From an uncultured Holophagaceae bacterium (GTDB lineage: Bacteria; Acidobacteriota; Holophagae; Holophagales; Holophagaceae): a stretch of 7,009 nucleotides of DNA. The stretch's first letter is position 1. Every line of letters starts with the position of its first letter. Location of the stretch: assembly GCA_903890595.1 (NCBI GenBank), contig CAITBU010000137.1, forward strand, positions 1 to 7,009, given 5' to 3'. The translations under genes were made by a program, and so were the position numbers. Shown one piece after another: positions 1 through 7,009 of the stretch. The notes beneath the pieces were generated by a model. The model was given only the letters and a program-made list of their open reading frames with translations. It searched no databases and was not told the DNA's origin.

Positions 1-207
1 ATGGAGATGGGCAACCGCTGGATCACGGCCCGGCTGGCCCACCCGCCCACCACTCAGGAAGCGCTGGAGCGCACCATTCCCAACCCCCGCTTCCGCCGCA
101 AGCGGGGGGAAGCCCTCTGGGAAGTGTTCCGCGAGGGGGCTCATGAAACTCAGGAAGATGCGGATTCGTCCGATGGGTTGATCTGGAACAACCCAGGGAA
201 CCCATGA
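1..207 (+). CDS. 3' end of an unidentified gene upstream of fliW (probably partial)
   Basis: I do not recognise this protein. The frame is open from the first base of the window to a TGA at 205-207. The real start is probably upstream, although an ATG happens to lie at base 1 and another at base 7. The visible part is hydrophilic, with an Arg-rich stretch around residues 30-36 (RFRRKRG) followed by a Trp/Phe-containing helix-like segment (residues 37-45) and a polar acidic tail (residues 47-68). Coding is supported by strong G/C third positions over about the first 48 codons; the tail has more A/T-ending codons. The stop overlaps the fliW start as ATGA (204-207), so the two are probably in one operon and translationally coupled. 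Genes upstream of fliW are often flagellar (flgK, flgL), but this C-terminus does not look like FlgL to me, so I give no function. Confidence 0.55.
   Translation: MEMGNRWITARLAHPPTTQEALERTIPNPRFRRKRGEALWEVFREGAHETQEDADSSDGLIWNNPGNP
174..195 (+). promoter_or_regulatory. Hairpin with GGA in the loop, abutting the fliW ribosome binding site
   Basis: The sequence directly shows a perfect 7-bp inverted repeat, TGGGTTG (174-180) and CAACCCA (189-195), enclosing the 8-nt loop ATCTGGAA. GGA lies at 185-187 in the loop, and a second GGA at 197-199 sits inside the fliW Shine-Dalgarno AGGGA (195-199), five to nine bases before the ATG at 204. A GGA in a hairpin loop next to a ribosome binding site is the known layout of CsrA-binding sites, and csrA is encoded two genes on. 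The proposed role is inference: the base before the loop GGA is T preceded by C rather than the preferred A, and the hairpin lies inside the coding end of the upstream gene, so it could be chance. Confidence 0.4.
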
Positions 208-620
208 ACCCTCCACTCGCACTCCCGAACGACGACGGCCTCCTCATCACCTTCCCCAAGGGCCTCCTGGGCTTTCCCCAGCTGACCCTCTTCCGCCTCC
301 TCGAGCCCCACGACGGCTACCCGCTGAAGTTCCTGCAGTCCGAGGAGGATCCAGAGGTCTCCTTCACCTGCATCAACCCGGCGGTGATCAAGCCGGACTA
401 CGATGTGCCCCTCAGTGCCGAGGAAGCCCAGGCCCTGGGTCTGGAGTCCCCCGAGGACGCCCTGATCCTGACCCTGGTGGTGGTGCCGGAGGACCCCCGG
501 CAGATGACCACCAACCTGGCCGGTCCCCTGGTCCTGAACGGGAAGACCCGGATGGGCTACCAGATCGTGTTTGGCTCAGAGAAGTTTCCCCTGCGCTATC
601 CGATCCTCCCCCAGGACTGA
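204..620 (+). CDS. fliW: Flagellar assembly factor FliW, antagonist of CsrA
   Basis: FliW is a small cytoplasmic protein that binds either flagellin or CsrA. When flagellin is exported, freed FliW sequesters CsrA and relieves its repression of flagellin translation. The 138-residue product has the usual family length. It shows the family's hallmark segments: FPKGLLGFP at residues 17-25, the LQSEEDPEVSF segment at 44-54 followed by INP, a DYDVPL segment at 65-70, NLAGPLVLN at 104-112 and the closing MGYQIV at 117-122. The start at 204 is supported by AGGGA at 195-199 and by the ATGA overlap with the upstream stop. csrA follows after 22 nt, the classic fliW-csrA order. A GGA-loop hairpin just upstream may place fliW under CsrA control (inference). 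Identification is firm. Confidence 0.95.
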   Translation: MNPPLALPNDDGLLITFPKGLLGFPQLTLFRLLEPHDGYPLKFLQSEEDPEVSFTCINPAVIKPDYDVPLSAEEAQALGLESPEDALILTLVVVPEDPRQMTTNLAGPLVLNGKTRMGYQIVFGSEKFPLRYPILPQD

Positions 621-642
621 GCTGGTCTGCTAGCCTTCGAGC

Positions 643-894
643 ATGCTGGTCATCACCCGGAAGCTGGAGCAGTCCATCATCATTGGCGGCGAGGTCGAGG
701 TCATTGTCCTCGGCGTTACCAAAGATGGGGTCCGTCTGGGCATCAAAGCGCCCCGCAGTGTCCAGGTCCACCGGCGCGAGGTCTTCGAGGCCATCGCCGC
801 CGAGAATCGCGCCGCCACTGAGACCCGGGTCCCCGTCCAGGATGCTGCCGCCCTGCTTCGGGCCGCTCATCCTCCCAAGCCAAAAGACCGATAA
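643..894 (+). CDS. csrA: Translational regulator CsrA, FliW-responsive long form
   Basis: CsrA is a homodimeric RNA-binding protein that recognises GGA motifs, usually in hairpin loops near ribosome binding sites, and mainly blocks translation; flagellin mRNA is the typical target where FliW is present. The product opens MLVITRK and carries the LGIKAPR segment (residues 32-38) and VHR at 42-44; Arg6 and Arg44, important for RNA binding in characterised CsrA, are both present, with Ile at position 4 in place of the common Leu. At 83 residues it is longer than the 61-residue E. coli protein. The extra C-terminal residues and Asn55 (AENRAA context) match the features known to be needed for FliW binding in Bacillus subtilis CsrA. 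The 22-nt leader (621-642) has no good Shine-Dalgarno, which suggests translation depends on coupling to fliW. Stop is TAA at 892-894. Confidence 0.95.
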   Translation: MLVITRKLEQSIIIGGEVEVIVLGVTKDGVRLGIKAPRSVQVHRREVFEAIAAENRAATETRVPVQDAAALLRAAHPPKPKDR

Positions 895-910
895 GGACCC
901 ACCGAGGTCC
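895..910 (+). promoter_or_regulatory. Hairpin covering the ribosome binding site of the motility peptide
   Basis: GGACC (895-899) and GGTCC (906-910) form a perfect 5-bp stem around the loop CACCGA, immediately after the csrA stop and 2 nt before the GTG start at 913. The best Shine-Dalgarno for the downstream gene, GAGG at 904-907, is half in the loop and half in the stem, so folding would hide it. The 5' arm also forms AAGGA (893-897), a good core for CsrA recognition. This suggests post-transcriptional control of the peptide, possibly by CsrA; that part is inference and the stem is short. Confidence 0.35.
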
Positions 911-912
911 CT

Positions 913-1086
913 GTGAACGTCTCTCCCGCCGGTGCCATTGCCCAGAGCCAACAGCTGATCCAGGCCGGCGTGGCCATGGGCGTGCTCCGCAAGTCCCTCG
1001 ACATCCAGGCCCAGGAAGGGGCGGCCATGGTGAAGCTCCTGGACCAGTCGGCAGGCCTGGGTCAGCGGATCGACACGACGGCCTGA
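913..1086 (+). CDS. Small putative motility protein (YjfB family), 57 aa
   Basis: A GTG-started frame of 58 codons including the TGA at 1084-1086, with strongly G/C-rich third positions. The translated product begins MNVSPAGAIAQSQQ and continues with VLRKSLDIQAQEGAAMVKLL at residues 24-43. This is the pattern of the YjfB 'putative motility protein' family: about 60 residues, an N-terminal small-residue stretch, a central (L/M)+KSLDxQ-type helix and a following (A)xxMxxLL helix. The molecular function of the family is not known; its members tend to sit among flagellar genes. Position fits this, 18 nt after csrA in what looks like a fliW-csrA operon. The start is chosen from GAGG at 904-907, 5 nt upstream, and no in-frame ATG precedes Met22, which would cut the conserved part. 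No signal peptide or membrane segment is visible. The gene ends 3 bp from the convergent uvrA stop. Confidence 0.8.
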   Translation: MNVSPAGAIAQSQQLIQAGVAMGVLRKSLDIQAQEGAAMVKLLDQSAGLGQRIDTTA

Positions 1087-1089
1087 GGC

Positions 1090-3921
<2,832 letters not shown>

Positions 3922-3940
3922 AGATCCTCAGCTTACTCCG

Positions 3941-3949
3941 TTTTTTTTT
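3941..3949. repeat. Homopolymer tract T9 (A9 on the uvrA strand)
   Basis: Nine consecutive T lie 19 bp ahead of the uvrA start codon, in the uvrA leader or core promoter. In such GC-rich DNA this is the longest A/T homopolymer of the window. It could act as a DNA-bending or promoter-spacing tract, and homopolymers of this length can be prone to slippage; neither is shown by the sequence. Confidence 0.6.
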
Positions 3950-3968
3950 CGCTTTCCCGTATTGCGTC

Positions 3969-3974
3969 TAGAAT
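3969..3974 (+). promoter_or_regulatory. Possible -10 element (TAGAAT) for the CHAD-kinase operon
   Basis: TAGAAT matches TATAAT at five of six positions and is the best sigma-70-type -10 hexamer in the intergenic region. Its spacing puts the expected transcription start at or next to base 3981, the A of the CHAD ATG, which would make a leaderless mRNA; no Shine-Dalgarno is visible before that ATG. The candidate -35 region, around 3946-3952, is inside and just after the T tract and matches TTGACA poorly. The TAG of this hexamer is also the in-frame stop that bounds the CHAD reading frame upstream. Confidence 0.35.
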
Positions 3975-3980
3975 CATCTG

Positions 3981-4886
3981 ATGCATCCAGCCGCGCTGGC
4001 AATCCTTCTGCACCGCGCCCTCGAGGTGCGCTTGGCGCGCCTGCAGGAACTCCTGGGCCAACCGCACTGGGCCGATGACACGGAGCGATTGCATCAGGTC
4101 CGGGTAGCTGCCCGAAGGCTGGGGGCTGTGCTGGACCTGGTGGATCTCGAAATCTACCCGAACCACAAGTCCCAGCGGCGGGCTCTCAAGGAGCTGGTGG
4201 ACACCCTGGGCCTCCCCCGGGAGCTGGATGTCCACGCCGGAATCCTGCGCACCTACCTGGCGGGGACCGTCAGGGTGGCTCACGCCGCCTCCATCGAACA
4301 CGTGCTGGTGCGGGTGGACCGGGACCGAGCCAAGGCCCGGCGGAACATGACCAAGAGCCTGAAGCGCCTGCGGCTCCCGGACCTGGACCGCCTGCTGGAG
4401 GTGCCGACTCTACCCGACCCCTTCCAGCCCATCACCCTTCAGGAGGGTGCCTGGGCCTGCCTGGAGCCCCGGGCGGAGGCGGCCCTAGGGGGCCTGGCCG
4501 CTCTGACCGAGCGGGAGAACCCCTCCGCCATGCACAAAGCCCGGGTGCGCATCAAGAAGCTGCGCTACGCCGTTGAAGCCCTGGAGGCGGCCTTTCTGGA
4601 CCCCCCGGAGGCTTGCCTCAAAGACCTGCGGAACCTCCAGACCCTCCTCGGAGACCACCACGACCTGGCGGTCCTGGAGGATCTCCTTTGGACCACCGAG
4701 GCCGGGCTTCGGGCCGGCGGCCACGGAACGCTGGGTGAGGGGACCCTCGACCTGCTGGGAGAGGTGGCCGAGGACCGGCGAGCCCTGTTCGGTCGCTTCG
4801 TCCAGGCGGCCGAAGGCCTGAACCAACCCGCATTCACAGGTGCGATGAGGCCCCTGCTTGGGCTGGACGCAGGCGGCTCCCTGTGA
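3981..4886 (+). CDS. CHAD-domain protein (likely polyphosphate-binding)
   Basis: CHAD domains are all-helical bundles with conserved His and basic residues that line a groove; characterised members bind inorganic polyphosphate. The 301-residue product shows the family's two internal halves. The first has LHQVRVAARRLGAVLDL (residues 37-53; His38, Arg41, Arg45, Arg46) and LGLPRELDVHAGIL (76-89). The second has MHKARVRIKKLRYAVEAL (184-201; His185, Arg188, Arg190, Lys192, Lys193, Arg195) and LLGDHHDLAVLEDLL (222-236). There is no CYTH domain fused or adjacent, no signal peptide and no membrane segment, so it is probably cytoplasmic. The ATG at 3981 is the first start after an in-frame TAG at 3969 but lacks a Shine-Dalgarno; GTG at 4026 is a possible alternative that would still keep the conserved core. 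Its stop overlaps the start of a sensor kinase (GTGA at 4883-4886), so a shared role is likely. The exact function is unknown. Confidence 0.88.
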   Translation: MHPAALAILLHRALEVRLARLQELLGQPHWADDTERLHQVRVAARRLGAVLDLVDLEIYPNHKSQRRALKELVDTLGLPRELDVHAGILRTYLAGTVRVAHAASIEHVLVRVDRDRAKARRNMTKSLKRLRLPDLDRLLEVPTLPDPFQPITLQEGAWACLEPRAEAALGGLAALTERENPSAMHKARVRIKKLRYAVEALEAAFLDPPEACLKDLRNLQTLLGDHHDLAVLEDLLWTTEAGLRAGGHGTLGEGTLDLLGEVAEDRRALFGRFVQAAEGLNQPAFTGAMRPLLGLDAGGSL

Positions 4887-6508
4887 AGCCCTGGCCCCTC
4901 CGCTTCCGTCCCGCAGCTTGGCTCCACAGCCTGCACGCCAAGCTGTTCCTTCTCCTGGGCCTGGTGACCAGCCTGATCACCGTAGCCGTGGCCTACTCCA
5001 TCGTCCGCAACAGTGGTCGGGAATTGGAGAGCTACACGCAGAGGCTGGTCATCGAGGCCGCCGGCACGGTGGAGACCGATATCCTGGAGCGCGATCCCAC
5101 CTTCCGGGATGCCGACAAGCTGGATCAGCTGCTGGCCAGCATTGCTGGCCCGGACCGCAGCATCTTCCAGATCGATGTGTTCCGCCGGGTGGGTCGAGGC
5201 AACGAGGTGGAACTGGTCCGCTCCTCGGGGGACGAGGCGGCCATCGAGTGGGGCCCGGAGATTGGCTCCTACCTCTCCCTCAAAGGCCCCCAGGCGGAGC
5301 TGGTGGACCTCAACACCGGCGGGCGGGCCTGGAAGGTGTACCTGCCCATCCGCGCCCACCGACCGGGGCAGCCGCCTCTGGGCCTGATCCGCGCCTACAT
5401 CGACCTGGAGCGGTGGGAGGTCATCTGGAACAAGAACTTCAACCGCACCCTGAAGACCCTTCCGGGGGTCCTCCTGGGCGAGTTCATCCTGCTCTGGCTC
5501 ATCCTCCGCATGCTCATCAGCGACCCCATCGATGCCATGGTCGAGACCATGCAGCGCCTGGAACGAGGCGATCCCAGCGCCCGCGCCCCGGTGCGGCGGA
5601 GCGACGAGCTGGGCCTGATCGCCCACCGCTTCAATGACATGGCCATCCAGCTGGAGCTGGCGGGGGAGGAGCGCGAAGCGCTCATCCGCGAGGTGCGCGG
5701 CCTGAACAGCAACCTCCAGGACCGCATCGACGCAGCGCTGGCCGAGCTCAAGGCCAAGAACGATGAGCTGGCGGCACAGGTGGAGCGCAACGCCCTCCTG
5801 CGGGAGGAGCTGGGGGCCCAGGAACGCCTGGCTGTGGCGGGCCAGCTCACGGCCACCTTCGCCCACGAGGTGGGTACCCCCCTCAACCTCGTGGCGGGCC
5901 ACCTCCAACTCCTGGAGTCCCAAAAGGGCCTGCCGGACAAGGCCCGGGAACGGCTCCAGGTCATCCAGTCCCAGATCCAGCGGGTGGGTGACATCGTGCG
6001 CCGCCTCCTGGACCTCACCCGCCGCCCCCAGCTGCACCGGGAGCCCCAGACCTTCGCCGACCTTCTAGCGGATCTGCAGCAGCTCTGGACCCCCACCCTG
6101 GCCGCCCATTCCGTCACGGTGCAGACGGAGGCACCTCCCGGCTGCTCCCTGGATGTGGACCGCAAGCAGATGGAGCAGCTCTTTTTGAACCTCATGAACA
6201 ACGCCATGGACGCCATGCCCGGTGGAGGCTCAGTGCAGCTCACGGTGGGTCCCTCCGGGGACAGCACGCCAGGCGACCTGTGGTGGGAGCTGCGCTTCCG
6301 CGACTCTGGCCAGGGCATCCCCGCCGAGGTGCTTGGCCAGGTGTTCCGGCCCATGTTCACCACCAAGCCCGAGGGCGAAGGCACGGGCCTGGGCCTCAGC
6401 ATCTGCCGCGAGATCGTCCGCAACCACGGCGGCGAGATCCACATCGAGAGCACCGAAGGCCAGGGCACCTGCGTCGTGTTCACCCTTCCAGGTGCGCCCA
6501 GCGCCTAG
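4883..6508 (+). CDS. Membrane sensor histidine kinase (TM-sensor-TM-HAMP-HisKA-HATPase)
   Basis: A two-component sensor of 541 residues. A hydrophobic segment at about residues 20-41 and a second at about 193-212 enclose a periplasmic or extracellular domain of about 150 residues, whose strand-rich end (around 148-176) resembles Cache/PDC-type sensors, though I cannot assign it firmly. A HAMP linker follows (about 210-262, with the DP at 214-215 and the DELGLIAHRFNDM segment at 241-253), then a long Glu/Ala/Leu/Arg-rich coiled-coil stretch (about 257-315). The HisKA H-box is FAHEVGTPLN (326-335) with His328 as the expected phosphorylation site. The ATPase domain has the N-box NLMNNAMDAM (436-445), G1 DSGQGIP (474-480), F-box FRPMFTTK (488-495) and G2 GTGLGL (500-505), so it looks catalytically intact. 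The GTG start overlaps the CHAD stop and has AGGCGG at 4871-4876, 6 nt upstream. No receiver domain and no response regulator is in the window, so its partner is unknown. Confidence 0.93.
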   Translation: MKPWPLRFRPAAWLHSLHAKLFLLLGLVTSLITVAVAYSIVRNSGRELESYTQRLVIEAAGTVETDILERDPTFRDADKLDQLLASIAGPDRSIFQIDVFRRVGRGNEVELVRSSGDEAAIEWGPEIGSYLSLKGPQAELVDLNTGGRAWKVYLPIRAHRPGQPPLGLIRAYIDLERWEVIWNKNFNRTLKTLPGVLLGEFILLWLILRMLISDPIDAMVETMQRLERGDPSARAPVRRSDELGLIAHRFNDMAIQLELAGEEREALIREVRGLNSNLQDRIDAALAELKAKNDELAAQVERNALLREELGAQERLAVAGQLTATFAHEVGTPLNLVAGHLQLLESQKGLPDKARERLQVIQSQIQRVGDIVRRLLDLTRRPQLHREPQTFADLLADLQQLWTPTLAAHSVTVQTEAPPGCSLDVDRKQMEQLFLNLMNNAMDAMPGGGSVQLTVGPSGDSTPGDLWWELRFRDSGQGIPAEVLGQVFRPMFTTKPEGEGTGLGLSICREIVRNHGGEIHIESTEGQGTCVVFTLPGAPSA

Positions 6509-7009
6509 ATCTCCACGACCTCGATGTCGCCCAGCGCTTCTTCCAGGAAGCGACTGCCGACCTCTTTGAGGCGGGTGCTGGCGTCGGTCAGCTGGACGGT
6601 GAGCCCACCGCGGGACCCGGCGGTGCGGTAGCCCAGGCTGCCCCGCAGCAGGTGGTCCACCGCCCGGGCCGTGACCTGGCCGCTGTCGATCCAGCGGGTG
6701 CCGGGGCGGCTGCGCTCCAGGCTGATCATGAGCGTGGGGTAGTGGGTGCAGCCGAGCACGACGGTGGCCACCTCGGGGGGCAGCTGCTCCAGATAGCGGC
6801 GACAGATGGCGTCGGTCAGCGCGTCATCAAACCAGCCCTCCTCTGCCAGGGGCACCAGCAGGGGGCACGCCACGCTGTGGATGGTGCGGGTGGGGTCGTG
6901 CCGCAGGACCGCCGCCTCGTAGGCCCCGCTGCTGACGGTGGCCAGGGTCCCGATGATGCCGATGGCGCCCGGATGCTGCACCGCCGCTTCGGCGCCGGGC
7001 TCGATCACG
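6505..7009 (-). CDS. murI: Glutamate racemase MurI (C-terminal part, cut by the window end)
   Basis: MurI converts L-glutamate to D-glutamate for peptidoglycan synthesis in the cytoplasm. The visible 168 codons cover roughly the last two thirds of a protein usually around 260-280 residues; the 5' end lies beyond the window, and the first in-frame GTG (7006-7008) is just the Val of the internal VIEPGA motif, not a start. Family hallmarks are VIEPGAEAAV, IGTLATVSSGAY, ACPLLVPLAEEG, the catalytic GCTHYP (second catalytic Cys, encoded near 6750) and WIDSG. The N-terminal catalytic Cys would be outside the window. The residue after IGT is Leu, where many family members have Glu or Lys. The gene is convergent with the kinase gene and the two stop codons share CTAG at 6505-6508. 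Not linked in function to its neighbour as far as can be seen. Confidence 0.95.
   Translation of the reverse strand, partial: VIEPGAEAAVQHPGAIGIIGTLATVSSGAYEAAVLRHDPTRTIHSVACPLLVPLAEEGWFDDALTDAICRRYLEQLPPEVATVVLGCTHYPTLMISLERSRPGTRWIDSGQVTARAVDHLLRGSLGYRTAGSRGGLTVQLTDASTRLKEVGSRFLEEALGDIEVVEI

Larger units (their letters stand above)
3922..3980. promoter_or_regulatory. Divergent intergenic region between uvrA and the CHAD gene
   Basis: This 59-bp gap separates the uvrA start (leftward) from the CHAD start (rightward) and must hold or adjoin both promoters. It is conspicuously richer in A/T than the genes beside it. It contains the uvrA Shine-Dalgarno (GAGGAT on the minus strand, 4 nt from the ATG), a run of nine T at 3941-3949, and TAGAAT at 3969-3974 reading rightward. 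No inverted repeat of operator quality and no E. coli-type (CTGT-N8-ACAG) SOS box was found. Confidence 0.6.

Noticed and set aside
611..625. CCAG/CTGG hairpin with an adjacent GGA at the fliW-csrA junction as a CsrA autoregulatory site
   Set aside because: Only a 4-bp stem, the GGA is partly in the stem, and it is far from any ribosome binding site; much weaker than the hairpins at 174-195 and 895-910.
640..647. Palindrome AGCATGCT over the csrA start codon as an operator
   Set aside because: An 8-bp palindrome without a loop is expected by chance and has no supporting second site.
3922..3980. LexA/SOS box controlling uvrA
   Set aside because: No CTGT-N8-ACAG-like or other convincing dyad was found in the region; lineages with different LexA motifs cannot be excluded by eye.
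4565..6037. A 490-codon minus-strand open frame, plus another at 5395-6483, antisense to the CHAD and kinase genes
   Set aside because: Both are shadows of strongly supported plus-strand genes, with low-complexity Arg/Ser- or Gln/His/Leu-rich translations and no family features.

Overview
This is a GC-rich bacterial chromosomal segment, tightly packed, with nearly every third codon position G or C. It reads as core chromosome: no transposase, integrase, tRNA, rRNA, CRISPR or prophage signature was seen. A flagellar FliW/CsrA pair, a YjfB-type motility peptide, a CHAD-domain protein and a sensor kinase with an HEVGTPLN H-box together fit a motile Gram-negative-like lineage. Holophaga/Geothrix-type Acidobacteriota or a deltaproteobacterial relative are my best guesses, but this is inference from gene content, not a match I could test.

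Layout. Bases 1-1086 (+): the 3' end of an unidentified gene, then fliW, csrA and a 57-residue putative motility protein, spaced closely enough to be one operon. Bases 1090-3921 (-): a full-length uvrA (nucleotide excision repair), convergent with the motility operon and only 3 bp from it. Bases 3922-3980: a 59-bp divergent intergenic region holding a T9/A9 tract and a possible -10 element placed so that the next gene could be leaderless. Bases 3981-6508 (+): a CHAD-domain protein overlapping by 4 bp (GTGA) with a membrane sensor histidine kinase, so the two are probably translationally coupled. Bases 6505-7009 (-): the C-terminal part of glutamate racemase (murI), whose stop codon shares the palindrome CTAG with the kinase stop. 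No stretch over 300 bases lacks a gene.

Function. FliW and CsrA form the known partner switch in which free FliW (when flagellin is bound elsewhere or exported) sequesters CsrA and relieves translational repression of flagellin. This CsrA has the C-terminal extension and the Asn55 expected of FliW-responsive versions. Two hairpins in the operon catch the eye: one with GGA in its loop directly upstream of the fliW ribosome binding site, and one covering the ribosome binding site of the motility peptide. Both could make the operon a target of its own CsrA. UvrA and MurI are housekeeping genes.

The least explained unit is the CHAD-kinase pair: a presumed polyphosphate-binding protein coupled to a two-component sensor, with no response regulator in the window. 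I did not find a clearly new defence or mobile system here.
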